From Bacilli bacterium (GTDB lineage: Bacteria > Bacillota_I > Bacilli_A > RF39 > UBA660), in assembly GCA_900768815.1 (NCBI GenBank), contig CAAGEE010000018.1, positions 1 to 64,000 on the forward strand: a stretch of 64,000 bases of DNA. The letters run 5' to 3'. Of the stretch, positions 1 to 8,935 are shown in pieces (position 1 is the stretch's first letter; each line of letters begins with the position of its first letter). The position numbers and the translations under genes are program-made. The notes under the pieces were generated by a model, which was given only the letters and a program-made list of their open reading frames with translations, did no database searches and was not told the DNA's origin.

Positions 1-2
1 TA

Positions 3-11
3 TGGTATAAT
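3..11 (+). promoter_or_regulatory. extended -10 promoter ahead of ydjG-like gene
   Basis: TG-G-TATAAT is a perfect extended -10 element. Any -35 box lies outside the window. Transcription would begin near position 18, leaving almost no leader before the ydjG-like gene. Confidence 0.5.
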
Positions 12-29
12 TGGTTTATAAGTGTATGA

Positions 30-1109
30 TTGGATGTGATAAATTTGGATGTTTTGGACAATAAATGTCCAGCTTGTGGTGCGAAAATTACTTTTAATCC
101 AAAGAATCAAACTTGGGATTGTGAGTATTGTGGTAGCAAGTTTACATTAGAAGAGATGCAAAAGCATGATAATGCTAGTAATGCAAAAGTTAATACTAAA
201 ACTAATAATAATAAGGTAAAAAAAGATACTATTAGTAAAGATTCTTTAGATGTCTATCGTTGTGAAAACTGTGGAGCAGAGATTGTTGCTGATGAGACTG
301 TTACGGCTACTTTTTGTGTATACTGTGGTAGTACAGCTATTTTAAAAGATAAGATAGATGATGGGGTAATACCTAATTTGATAATACCTTTTAAAAATGT
401 TAAGGATGATGCTATTACGGCTTTTAAGAAATTATATAAGAATAAGTTCTTAGTACCAAAGAGCTTTAAAAGTCAAAAAAATATTGAAAAAATTACTGGT
501 GTTTATATACCTTTTTGGGCATATGATTTAACTGGTGATGGTAACATTTCATTTAATGCTAGTGATACTAGGCATTGGAGTGATTCACAATATGATTATA
601 CTGAAATATCAAGGTTTTTGGTGGAGAAAAATGGACATTTTGAGTATGATAAAGTACTTGCTGATGCTTCCTCTAGATTTGCGGATGATTTGATGGATTC
701 ACTTGAGCCATTTAATTATGGTGATTTAGTTGAGTATAATCATGCATATCTATCAGGCTTTTTTGCAGAAAAGTATGATGTAGCAGATGATGTTTGTTTA
801 GAAAGGGCAGAGAATAGAAGTATGAATACATGTGTTAGTCTTGTATCTAATTCGATTCCACATCAGTCAAAAATAGTATTAAATAATAACATAAAAATTA
901 TAAAAAATAATTCTTATTATCTTATGCTTCCAGTATGGATGCTTAATGTAAAATATAGAGATAAAATATATACTTTTGCTATGAATGGGCAGACTGGTAA
1001 AATTATTGGTAATTTACCAGTGGGAATTAAAGAAACAATTATTGCTAGTATTGTAGTATTTATTGGTCTATTTTTAATAGCAACATTAATTGTATATTTT
1101 GTTTCATAG
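30..1109 (+). CDS. ydjG: YdjG-like zinc-ribbon membrane protein
   Basis: A 359-residue protein with two TFIIB-type zinc ribbons (CPAC...CEYC near residues 13-36 and CENC...CVYC near 78-99), a globular middle and one C-terminal membrane helix at about 335-357. This is the architecture of Bacillus YdjG. The next two genes match ydjH and ydjI in the same order, which supports the call. In Bacillus these genes follow pspA and belong to an envelope-stress operon; pspA would lie outside this window. An in-frame stop at 27-29 shows the gene begins here, but the start is unclear. TTG at 30 and GTG at 36 are both possible, neither has a clear ribosome binding site, and a near-leaderless transcript is possible. 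Confidence 0.75.
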   Translation: MDVINLDVLDNKCPACGAKITFNPKNQTWDCEYCGSKFTLEEMQKHDNASNAKVNTKTNNNKVKKDTISKDSLDVYRCENCGAEIVADETVTATFCVYCGSTAILKDKIDDGVIPNLIIPFKNVKDDAITAFKKLYKNKFLVPKSFKSQKNIEKITGVYIPFWAYDLTGDGNISFNASDTRHWSDSQYDYTEISRFLVEKNGHFEYDKVLADASSRFADDLMDSLEPFNYGDLVEYNHAYLSGFFAEKYDVADDVCLERAENRSMNTCVSLVSNSIPHQSKIVLNNNIKIIKNNSYYLMLPVWMLNVKYRDKIYTFAMNGQTGKIIGNLPVGIKETIIASIVVFIGLFLIATLIVYFVS

Positions 1110-1119
1110 GAGAAAAAAT

Positions 1120-2025
1120 ATGAAGAGAATAATATTTTTTATAATTGCCTTTATAATTTGTTGTTTTAGTTTTAATGTTTTTGCTAGTGCTAATTATGAA
1201 GTTAGGACTGAAGATAATTTGGGAGTACCTAGTTATATTCAGGTTACTGATGCTAAGAAGGAATCAATTTTAAGTACACCACTTGTTGATTCGTCTGAGA
1301 AGGTATATGACTTTGCTGATAAGTTTAGTGATAGTGAAGAGAAAGATTTATATGATAAAATCTTAACATTTACTGATAAATATTCTATGGATATGGTAAT
1401 AGTTACTATAAATGAAAATCCTAAGAATAGTGCTTTAGCTTATGCTCAAGACTTTTATGATTATAATACTTTTGGTATTGGTGATACACATGATGGTATT
1501 TTAATACTATTTGACTTTGCTACTAGGAATGTTCAAATTGTGACTACTGGTTCAGCTATTAGAATGTATAGTGACATACGTATTGATATTATTTTAGATA
1601 ATGTATTTAAATATATGGATGGAGATTACTATAAGGCAGCTAATGAATTTATTAGTAGTGCTAGCTCTTATGCTGATATTGGTTTTCCTAATGATGATGG
1701 TTCTGAGCCTAAACCAACAGGTATTGCTAAGTTGAAGGTTTTACCATGGACTGGTATTTTAATATTTACTTTTGTTACTACTATCATAATTATGATTGTT
1801 ATGGTTGCTTCTAATAAGATGGTTAGAAAGGCAACCTCTTCTAGACAATTTTTAAGAGAAGATAGTGTAAAAATAAATTTAATTAAGGAAACATTTTTAG
1901 GAACTTCTGTGACTAAAACTAAAAAAGTTAATAATTCTAACTCTGGTGGAGGTCACTCTGGTGGTAGTTCTACTAGTACAGGAAGTTCTGGTGTTAGCCA
2001 CGGTGGTGGCGGAAGAAGTTTTTAA
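1120..2025 (+). CDS. ydjH: TPM-domain secreted/membrane protein, YdjH-like
   Basis: A 301-residue protein with a signal peptide (about 1-22), a TPM domain (roughly 60-190; seen as VYDFADKFSDSEEKDLYDKI and GILILFD), a membrane helix near 215-237 and a Gly/Ser-rich tail ending GGGGRSF, as is usual for TPM proteins. The ATG at 1120 follows AGGAGAAAAAAT and overlaps nothing; an upstream TTG at 1090 in the same frame has no ribosome site. It lies 10 bases after the ydjG-like gene and is surely co-transcribed. It likely works with the neighbouring SPFH protein at the membrane. The enzymatic role, if any, is unknown. Confidence 0.75.
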   Translation: MKRIIFFIIAFIICCFSFNVFASANYEVRTEDNLGVPSYIQVTDAKKESILSTPLVDSSEKVYDFADKFSDSEEKDLYDKILTFTDKYSMDMVIVTINENPKNSALAYAQDFYDYNTFGIGDTHDGILILFDFATRNVQIVTTGSAIRMYSDIRIDIILDNVFKYMDGDYYKAANEFISSASSYADIGFPNDDGSEPKPTGIAKLKVLPWTGILIFTFVTTIIIMIVMVASNKMVRKATSSRQFLREDSVKINLIKETFLGTSVTKTKKVNNSNSGGGHSGGSSTSTGSSGVSHGGGGRSF

Positions 2026-2050
2026 AATTTAAAAAAAGAGGAGTGTTTAT

Positions 2051-3148
2051 ATGGGTTTAATTAAAGCAGCAGTTACTGCAGCTACTAGTACTTTACATGA
2101 TCAATGGAAAGATTATATTAAGTGCGATGATTTAGGACAAGAAATATTGATGAAGAGAGTTTCTACTCCTAATGGTATTATTTCAAAGGATAGTGCTATT
2201 CAGGTATCTCCTGGACAAATAGCAGTTATTTTTCAAAGTGGACAAATTTTAGATGCTACAGCAGAGCCTGGTATCTTTACATTTGATCAATCATCTTCAC
2301 CATCTTTCTTTGCAGGACAATTTGGACCTGTGTTTAAAGAATGGTGGGCACGTTTTGTTTACAATGGTGGAACAAGCAAAGAACAAGCAATATTTTATAT
2401 TAATGCTAAAGAGATAATTGATAATAAATTTGGTACACCAGCACCAATTCCATATCAAGATTGGTCTCATCCAATTCCAAATCAAATGACTAATACACTT
2501 ACACCTTTAAGAGTTGAAGTTAAATGTTTTGGTAAATATACATTTAAGATTTCTGATCCAGCATTATTTATGTCTAAAATTGCTGGTACTGCTGAAGAAT
2601 ATAGAAAAGATGAAATAGTTGAACAAATGAGATCAGAAGTTATTGGAGCATTCCAAAATGTCTTAAATGAATTAGGTAACTCTGAACATAAAGTTCCAGT
2701 TTTAGAATTACCAAGTAGTACAGATGTAATTAAGAAAACAATGGATGAAAAAGTATTCGATCAACCAATTCGTGATCGTGGTATGAATATTGTAGGATTT
2801 GTTGTTGAATCAGTTACATTGGATGAAGAGTCTAATAAGAAAATTGATAATTATGAATTATCATCCAATAGTTTTATGCAACAAGGTACACTTACTGGTG
2901 CTTATGCTCAAGCAGTTAAAGATGCTGCTAATAATGAAGCTGGAGCTGCTAATGGTTTTGTAGGTGTTGGTATGATGAATATGGCTTCAGGTGGGATGAT
3001 TGGTGGAGCTGCTACTAATGCATTCAATAATCAAGGAACAACAATGAATCAAGGAAATGTTGCCGGAGGTGGTAATTTCTGTCCAAATTGCGGAAATCCA
3101 GTAAATGGTGGTAATTTCTGTACAAATTGTGGAAACAAATTAAATTAG
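2051..3148 (+). CDS. ydjI: SPFH/Band 7 protein with C-terminal zinc ribbon, YdjI-like
   Basis: A 365-residue protein of the SPFH family often labelled virion core protein in databases. The SPFH region covers about residues 30-280. It is followed by a Gly/Ala/Asn/Met-rich linker and a zinc ribbon (CPNC...CTNC) at the extreme C terminus. No membrane helix is evident, so it is probably a cytosolic, membrane-associated scaffold. Bacillus YdjI works with YdjG, YdjH and PspA. GAGGAGTG lies just upstream of the ATG. A strong terminator follows, closing the three-gene unit. Confidence 0.8.
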   Translation: MGLIKAAVTAATSTLHDQWKDYIKCDDLGQEILMKRVSTPNGIISKDSAIQVSPGQIAVIFQSGQILDATAEPGIFTFDQSSSPSFFAGQFGPVFKEWWARFVYNGGTSKEQAIFYINAKEIIDNKFGTPAPIPYQDWSHPIPNQMTNTLTPLRVEVKCFGKYTFKISDPALFMSKIAGTAEEYRKDEIVEQMRSEVIGAFQNVLNELGNSEHKVPVLELPSSTDVIKKTMDEKVFDQPIRDRGMNIVGFVVESVTLDEESNKKIDNYELSSNSFMQQGTLTGAYAQAVKDAANNEAGAANGFVGVGMMNMASGGMIGGAATNAFNNQGTTMNQGNVAGGGNFCPNCGNPVNGGNFCTNCGNKLN

Positions 3149-3152
3149 AGAG

Positions 3153-3174
3153 AACGGCTTAGCCGTTTTTTTTT
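3153..3174 (+). terminator. intrinsic terminator of ydjGHI
   Basis: AACGGC-TTA-GCCGTT forms a perfect 6-bp stem followed by a run of nine or more T. Confidence 0.9.
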
Positions 3175-3238
3175 CGAAAAAATGTATAAATTATAGTCTT
3201 TTTTCTCATAACTAAAGTAAGAGAGAGGACTGGTAAAT

Positions 3239-3267
3239 TTGACAAATCACTATAAATCTGGTAAAAT
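3239..3267 (+). promoter_or_regulatory. consensus sigma-A promoter
   Basis: TTGACA, a 17-base spacer and TAAAAT. It overlaps an apparent 5' extension of the downstream reading frame, so that extension cannot be coding on this transcript. Confidence 0.85.
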
Positions 3268-3301
3268 AGGTAACTGTCACGTGAACAAAGAGGTGTTTGA
3301 A

Positions 3302-3994
3302 ATGTTTTATGACAAGCAACAAGCAATCAATGCTTGTTCAGAAGAACCATCGCTGATTTTTAATCTTATTAAACTTGGTTACTTTGATGTAATAGAGGCT
3401 TTAATAGATAAAAATAAAGTAGATGCAAATATTTGTGATGGTGCAGATAATGATATTGTTATTAGATTGTTAAAAGCAAAACAATATGATTTAGTACTTC
3501 GCTTAATGAAAAAGAGAAGTTGGGATGTAAATCATCAAAATTATGATGGGGATACATTTGGACATGTTTTAGCTTGTGATAGCTCAGTCGCAGCTGTTAG
3601 AGTTATGGAACAACTTATGAAAAATAAAAATTATCTTCCAAATATAAAAAATAAAAAAGGAGAAACTGTTTTAGATAAAGCAGTTAATAATAACTTTACA
3701 TTTACGGCATTTAAAATATTAGAAGATAAAAGATTTAATAATATAGATATTTCATCTTTTAAGAAGTTATGTAATGTTTGTGTAAATAATGTTTCTTATG
3801 GTAAGTATTCTAGACTTAATAACTTAGAAATCATAGTTGAGAACTTAGAGAAAAAAGAATTAGTTCCAAGTATGGAAAAAGTAGTAGATAGAATAGTAGA
3901 ATGTTTGGATGAAATTAAGAGTGAATTAGTTAAGAAAAATCGTTTTTCAACGTTAGATAAAATTATTAATTCAACAATAGAAGCAACTGCTTAG
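3302..3994 (+). CDS. ankyrin-repeat-like protein
   Basis: A 230-residue protein of helical repeats. Segments such as DVIEALIDKNKVDANICDGAD, DLVLRLMKKRSWDVNHQNYDGDTFGHVLAC and NKKGETVLDKAVNNNF look like degenerate ankyrin repeats. No signal peptide or membrane segment is present. The reading frame stays open upstream to a TTG at 3239, but that TTG is part of a consensus promoter. The ATG at 3302, preceded by AAAGAGGTG, is the better start. The gene is monocistronic. Its stop codon lies inside its own terminator hairpin. The binding partner is unknown. Confidence 0.65.
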   Translation: MFYDKQQAINACSEEPSLIFNLIKLGYFDVIEALIDKNKVDANICDGADNDIVIRLLKAKQYDLVLRLMKKRSWDVNHQNYDGDTFGHVLACDSSVAAVRVMEQLMKNKNYLPNIKNKKGETVLDKAVNNNFTFTAFKILEDKRFNNIDISSFKKLCNVCVNNVSYGKYSRLNNLEIIVENLEKKELVPSMEKVVDRIVECLDEIKSELVKKNRFSTLDKIINSTIEATA

Positions 3995-4007
3995 TTGCTT
4001 TTTTTTT
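3982..4007 (+). terminator. terminator overlapping a stop codon
   Basis: AGCAACT-GCTT-AGTTGCT is a perfect 7-bp stem with a 4-base loop, followed by a T run. The TAG stop of the ankyrin-like gene lies at the loop and start of the 3' arm. Confidence 0.9.
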
Positions 4008-4022
4008 GCGCTTTTATATAAT
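3995..4022 (+). promoter_or_regulatory. possible promoter of first paralog
   Basis: TTGCTT, 16 bases, TATAAT. The -35 box would be the 3' arm of the preceding terminator. The -10 is convincing; the -35 is weak. Confidence 0.45.
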
Positions 4023-4040
4023 AAAATTAGGTGGTAGGTT

Positions 4041-5777
4041 ATGTTAGATTTAAAAAAGTATGAAAAATTATTTGATGTTTTTGTATTTAATAATGAAATT
4101 AGTACAAGAGATTTATTGAGATATGGTTTTTCTAAATATGATTTAGAATTACTTGTTAAGAATGGAACTATTGTTAGAGAAAGAGTTGGAGTATATTCTT
4201 ATGTTGGTGAATTAGATACTTGTTTAGAGTTATTTTTAAAGAGATTAGAGGCTAATAATATTTCTGGAGTATTAAAGTGTATTGATGTATTAGAAAGTAA
4301 GTATAGTGATAAAGTAGACTATAAGTTATGGCTATATATGTTAGGAAGTGTTAATAAGTTACCAGATAAGTATAGAAACATGATATTTGATGTTAATTAT
4401 AGTAAGTATGAGTTTGATGATAGAGGGGATTCTTATAAAGAGTTTAGAGATAGAATATATAAGGGTCAGTTTTATTTAGCTGGAGTTCAAGCTAATGGTC
4501 TACTTGGAGATAGTATTGAAGATAAGATTACTTCTATTTTGTTAGATGAAATTTCAGAGATAGAAAAAGAGAATTATGATAAGACAATGACTTTAATTAG
4601 AAGTAAGAATTATGATGAGCTATATAAAATGTATGAGATACTAGCAAGTCAGAGACCTTTATCTTTTTCAGAAAGGGGAGTTTATTTATTAACAGGTGAT
4701 TTAGTTAGTGATGAAGAACTTAGAGAAAGACAAGGTCCTTCTAGAAATATAGTTGATTTAATATATTTAAGAAGATATGCTCAGGCTTTAAATGATTTTA
4801 GAAAAGAAAATAGAAGAGCTAGTAATAGAATGTATCCTTTAGTGTTAGTTGCTGCTGATAGAGTAAAAATAGAAAATTCTAAGTTTGAAGATATAATTGA
4901 GGCAGTTACTAATGGAGAAGTTGATGATATATTAGAGAAAGTTAGATTATATTTAACAAAGATTGGTTGTAGTAATTATGTACAATATGTTAATGACTTA
5001 GTACTTTTAGGTGATTTAGATAGAGATGAATTATTTAGTGATGCAATGGTTGATTTATCATTAATATGTAATGGCAGATTTGAATTTGATGCAACAAGAT
5101 TTATACAAGACTTTTATATTGCTTTATATAATAAAGATTTTAAAAGAGCTAAGATATGTTTAGATATAGTTTCACATTCTAGAACATTTAATGGTCCAAA
5201 GATTGATGTTACTAAGATGAATTATACTTATAGTCGAGAGTTTAGAAACTTTAAGAAGTTAAGTAAAATGAAAAATATTGATTTAGAAGAAGAATATATA
5301 GACTTTGATTCTATTATTGAAGATGTTTCTACTAATAAAGGAATAAGATTATTAGCAGATGTTAGTGATGAAGAGAGAAATAGACTTAAAAAGATTTTAG
5401 AGGAAAAAAGAGCTAAGATTGCTCTTGAGAATTTAGAAGGTACTTTAGTACTTAGATATTTTAATCAAAAAAAAGAGTTTATAAATTATCCAGTAGTTAT
5501 GAGAGATGCTAATGTAGCATTTAGTACTGAAAATTTTAGTGAATCTATTAGGTTATTTAATGTTATTACTGAGAATGTTTTAGAAGTTTGGCCTAGTACA
5601 TATAAGAAGATAGGTTTAGCATACTTAAGAGGAGCAACTACAGAAGAAGATTATAAAAATGCTTATAGATATTTATGGGTTGCTAAGGTAAAGGGAGAAA
5701 GTGTTGATAAGATGCTTGATAAAGTAGTAGAGCATACTGATTATAAAAGTGAAGCATTACAATATATTAAGAAGTAA
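4041..5777 (+). CDS. helical-repeat protein with AbiEi-like N-terminal winged helix
   Basis: A 578-residue protein of unknown function. Residues about 1-60 (STRDLLRYGFSKYDLELLVK then VRERVGVYSY) resemble the winged-helix domain of AbiEi-type antitoxins and related regulators. The rest is charged and helical, TPR-like near the C terminus (YKKIGLAYLRGATTEEDYKNAYRYLWVAK). It is clearly paralogous to the next gene. Shared blocks include the ASQRPLSFSERG and SKHRPLSHFEK region, AKICLDIVSxSR, and the C-terminal DYKxAxxYxWVAxxKG block. No signal peptide or membrane helix is present. AGGTGG precedes the ATG. It has its own promoter and terminator, so it is not in an operon with the paralog. Confidence 0.6.
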   Translation: MLDLKKYEKLFDVFVFNNEISTRDLLRYGFSKYDLELLVKNGTIVRERVGVYSYVGELDTCLELFLKRLEANNISGVLKCIDVLESKYSDKVDYKLWLYMLGSVNKLPDKYRNMIFDVNYSKYEFDDRGDSYKEFRDRIYKGQFYLAGVQANGLLGDSIEDKITSILLDEISEIEKENYDKTMTLIRSKNYDELYKMYEILASQRPLSFSERGVYLLTGDLVSDEELRERQGPSRNIVDLIYLRRYAQALNDFRKENRRASNRMYPLVLVAADRVKIENSKFEDIIEAVTNGEVDDILEKVRLYLTKIGCSNYVQYVNDLVLLGDLDRDELFSDAMVDLSLICNGRFEFDATRFIQDFYIALYNKDFKRAKICLDIVSHSRTFNGPKIDVTKMNYTYSREFRNFKKLSKMKNIDLEEEYIDFDSIIEDVSTNKGIRLLADVSDEERNRLKKILEEKRAKIALENLEGTLVLRYFNQKKEFINYPVVMRDANVAFSTENFSESIRLFNVITENVLEVWPSTYKKIGLAYLRGATTEEDYKNAYRYLWVAKVKGESVDKMLDKVVEHTDYKSEALQYIKK

Positions 5778-5807
5778 AAGTATATACATTAGTTGTATAT
5801 ACTTTTT
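5777..5807 (+). terminator. intrinsic terminator
   Basis: AAAGTATATAC and GTATATACTTT pair over 11 bp with a 7-base loop, ending in T5. Confidence 0.85.
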
Positions 5808-5821
5808 GTTTTGGGGATTAG

Positions 5822-5850
5822 TTGCATTTTTTGGTATTTTTTTTTATAAT
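5822..5850 (+). promoter_or_regulatory. promoter of second paralog
   Basis: TTGCAT, exactly 17 bases, TATAAT. Confidence 0.75.
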
Positions 5851-5873
5851 AAGTTACCAATCGGGTGATGTGT

Positions 5874-7439
5874 GTGACGGAAAGAGAAGAAAAGTTAAAG
5901 AAATTTTTAGAAGAAGTAGAAAAAGAAAATTATATAGAAGCGGTAAAGTACTTTAAAGAATTAGATTTAGATAGTGAATATAGTATAGATAATAACTATT
6001 ACTTGTATCTTTTGGGACAGATTATATATTTAGATGAATATAAAGAAAGATTATATAGCTTAAGATTTGAAGATATGAGTAGTTATGATTTAAATGATTT
6101 AGAAGGAAGAGCTAGATATTTAGTATTTAAACATAAATTTTCACAGGCAAATACAGTTTATGAAATATTAGACGATTCAGATTTAGAGTTACAAGTTTCT
6201 AGTGAATTAGTGAGAAAAGCAGCATTTGAATTAGTTAAGTTAAATACTGTGTCCTTAAATTATATTAGAAAAGCAAGATATGGAGATTTAATGTCTTTAT
6301 ATAGTAATATTTCTAAACATAGACCATTAAGTCATTTTGAAAAAGTAATATTGTGGATAACAAAAGATTTAAAAGACTTAGTTGAGAAAGATAAATTACC
6401 AGAAGTTATGTTAGGACCAGTTAGAGATAGTGATGATTCAGTACTTTTAAAAGATTATATAACAGCTTTTAATACTATTACTAAAAAAGGGGATAAGAAT
6501 TTAGTTTATGTATTATTAAGAACTATGGCTAATAAAATAAAAGATAGAGGAATAGATCTTGATGGTATTGTTGATTCTGTATGTGAAGATGAAGTTAGTG
6601 AAATTAGACATAAAGTATTATGTTATTTAAATAATATAGGTTGTCAAAAATATGTAAGATTTATTAATGATTTAATTACTATTGGAATGTGTGATAGTGA
6701 TAGTAGTTATTCTTTAGCGGTTACTAGTCTTTCTGTAATTGATGAGAATAGAGAAAATAGTTTGTTTGATGTTAGTAGTTATTATGATTTATTTTATGAA
6801 GCTATAAGTGAAGGTAATATTATGAAAGCTAAAATATGTTTAGATATAGTTTCACAATCTAGAGTTTTAAGTAATAGATATATAGATGTTTTTCCATTGA
6901 AAAGAGAATTGTCTAGAGCTATGAAAGCCTTTTCTTTAGGAGAGGCTGATGATAAGTATGTATTACTTAGTGATGTAATTAGTGATATTAATGAGAGTCA
7001 TGGATTAAGAGTTTTAGAAGAATTAAGTGAAGAAGATAAACATGGTGTGATAGATATAGTTTCTAAGTTTCCAACGATTATGATAGATGAAGTTGATGGT
7101 AGATTAGTATTAAGATATCATGATATATTTAGTGATTGTCCAGAGTTTTATTCATTAAAATTACAAGGTAGAGAAGCTTTTATTAATAGAGATTTTGATA
7201 CAACTATTGAGTGTTATAATAAAGTTTGTACTAAACTTATGGCTCCTTCACTTGATGTTTATTATAAACTTGGTATGGCATATTTAAGAAGAAATAAGAG
7301 TGAAGATGATTATAAGAGAGCAATAGATTATTTTTGGGTTGCTAGAGGTAAAGGTAAAATAATAGATGATAAAATAAATATGGCTCTTAAGAAAGTTAAT
7401 TATATGGGAGAGAAAGTTATGCAGTATACAAAGAAGTAA
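5874..7439 (+). CDS. helical-repeat protein, paralog of the preceding gene without winged helix
   Basis: About 521 residues, highly charged, with no membrane segment. It aligns with the upstream paralog through the middle and C terminus (AKICLDIVSQSR, YYKLGMAYLRRNKSEDDYKRAIDYFWVARGKG) but starts with a coiled helical region instead of the AbiEi-like winged helix. The function is unknown; the C-terminal block resembles tetratricopeptide repeats. The start is ambiguous: GTG 5865, ATG 5868 and GTG 5874 are in frame. GGGTGATG is best spaced for the GTG at 5874. The gene is transcribed alone. Confidence 0.6.
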   Translation: MTEREEKLKKFLEEVEKENYIEAVKYFKELDLDSEYSIDNNYYLYLLGQIIYLDEYKERLYSLRFEDMSSYDLNDLEGRARYLVFKHKFSQANTVYEILDDSDLELQVSSELVRKAAFELVKLNTVSLNYIRKARYGDLMSLYSNISKHRPLSHFEKVILWITKDLKDLVEKDKLPEVMLGPVRDSDDSVLLKDYITAFNTITKKGDKNLVYVLLRTMANKIKDRGIDLDGIVDSVCEDEVSEIRHKVLCYLNNIGCQKYVRFINDLITIGMCDSDSSYSLAVTSLSVIDENRENSLFDVSSYYDLFYEAISEGNIMKAKICLDIVSQSRVLSNRYIDVFPLKRELSRAMKAFSLGEADDKYVLLSDVISDINESHGLRVLEELSEEDKHGVIDIVSKFPTIMIDEVDGRLVLRYHDIFSDCPEFYSLKLQGREAFINRDFDTTIECYNKVCTKLMAPSLDVYYKLGMAYLRRNKSEDDYKRAIDYFWVARGKGKIIDDKINMALKKVNYMGEKVMQYTKK

Positions 7440-7460
7440 ACTTAAAAAGTTTATTTTTTT
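7438..7460 (+). terminator. weak intrinsic terminator
   Basis: AAACTT-AAA-AAGTTT, then ATTTTTTT. The stem is only 6 A/T-rich base pairs. Confidence 0.5.
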
Positions 7461-7519
7461 GATTTATTGCTTTTTTTCAGTTATTAAGTTATTATATTTT
7501 AGGAATGGAAGTGATACTT

Positions 7520-8935
7520 ATGCATTTACCAAATTATAAAGATGCTAGACGTAGAGAAGATAAAAGTTATAAGAGAGTAGAATTTAACTTTGATAATAAA
7601 ATTAAAGATAAATATAAGGGAAAGACATTTTATTTGAAGACTTATGGATGTCAAATGAATGAACATGATAGTGAAAATATTGAGGCATTACTTACAAGAC
7701 TTGGCTTTAGTAAAGTTGATGATTATGAGAAGGCTGATTTAGTACTTTTAAATACATGTTCTATTAGAGAAAATGCTCATAATAAAGCTTTTGGGATGTT
7801 AGGAAGATTAAAACATTTAAAGGCTCAGAAAAAGGATTTAATAGTTGGGCTTTGTGGTTGTATGGCACAAGAGGCTAGTGTAGTTGAAGAAATTATTAAT
7901 AAGTATAAATGGGTCAATTTTGTATTTGGAACACATAATATGTATCAATTACCTAATATTATAGATAAAGCAATAGCTGAGAATAAGCAACAAATAGAAG
8001 TATTCTCTAAAGAAGGAGATTTAGTAGAAGGATTGCCAGTAATTAGAACAAATAATTATAAGGCTTATGTTAATATTATTTATGGGTGTAACAAGTTTTG
8101 TACTTATTGTATAGTTCCTTATACTAGAGGAAGAGAGAGAAGTAGAGCTAAGGAAGATATATTAAGTGAAGTAGATGAACTTATTAAAGATGGGTATAAA
8201 GAGATTACTTTACTTGGACAAAATGTTAATGCTTATGGAAAAGATTTATATGATGATTATACTTTAGGTAATTTACTTGAAGATATAGCGAAGAAGGATA
8301 TACCAAGAGTTAGATTTATGACTTCTCATCCTTGGGACTTTACAGATAGTATGGTAGAAGTTATTGGTAAGTATGATAATATTATGCCTAGTGTACATTT
8401 ACCTGTACAATCTGGTTCTAGTAAGATCTTAAAATTAATGGGTAGACGTTATACGAGAGAAAGTTATTTAGAGTTATTTAAAAAGATTAAAGATACAGTA
8501 CCAGGGGTTGCAATATCTACAGATATAATTGTAGGTTTTCCTGGAGAGACTGAAGATGACTTTTTAGAGACTTTATCTTTAGCTGAAGAGTGTAAGTATG
8601 ATAATGCCTTTACATTTATCTTTTCTAAAAGAGAAGGAACACCAGCCTGTTTATTAAAAGATGATGTTAGTGAAGAAGAGAAGGAAGAGAGACTACAAAG
8701 ATTAAATAAAGTAGTTAATAAGTATTTCTTAGAGAATAATAAGAAATTATTAGAAAGAGTAGTACCAGTACTTGTTGAAGGAAACTCTGAGAAGAAAGAT
8801 ATGTATTATGGATATACTGATACAAATAAATTAATTAATTTTACGGCGGATAGAGAAGTTAAAGTTGGAGAAATTGTTAATGTAAAAGTTACACAAGCTA
8901 AGACTTGGAGTTTAGATGGTGAGTTGGTTGAATAA
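7520..8935 (+). CDS. miaB: tRNA-2-methylthio-N6-dimethylallyladenosine synthase MiaB
   Basis: About 471 residues with the full methylthiotransferase layout. The N-terminal UPF0004 domain carries three cluster cysteines (KTYGCQMNEHDSE, NTCSIRE, GLCGCMAQE). The radical-SAM core has GCNKFCTYC. A TRAM domain forms the C terminus. It adds the methylthio group to i6A37 of tRNAs reading UNN codons, using two 4Fe-4S clusters and SAM. GGAAGTGAT is correctly spaced for the ATG at 7520; an in-frame ATG at 7505 is poorly spaced. It overlaps the following ymcA-like gene by 20 bases, and miaB-ymcA-cotE is the Bacillus gene order. Confidence 0.97.
   Translation: MHLPNYKDARRREDKSYKRVEFNFDNKIKDKYKGKTFYLKTYGCQMNEHDSENIEALLTRLGFSKVDDYEKADLVLLNTCSIRENAHNKAFGMLGRLKHLKAQKKDLIVGLCGCMAQEASVVEEIINKYKWVNFVFGTHNMYQLPNIIDKAIAENKQQIEVFSKEGDLVEGLPVIRTNNYKAYVNIIYGCNKFCTYCIVPYTRGRERSRAKEDILSEVDELIKDGYKEITLLGQNVNAYGKDLYDDYTLGNLLEDIAKKDIPRVRFMTSHPWDFTDSMVEVIGKYDNIMPSVHLPVQSGSSKILKLMGRRYTRESYLELFKKIKDTVPGVAISTDIIVGFPGETEDDFLETLSLAEECKYDNAFTFIFSKREGTPACLLKDDVSEEEKEERLQRLNKVVNKYFLENNKKLLERVVPVLVEGNSEKKDMYYGYTDTNKLINFTADREVKVGEIVNVKVTQAKTWSLDGELVE

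Noticed and set aside
4041..7439. Toxin-antitoxin system based on the AbiEi-like domain
   Set aside because: No nucleotidyltransferase-type toxin gene lies next to it, and both genes are single transcription units.
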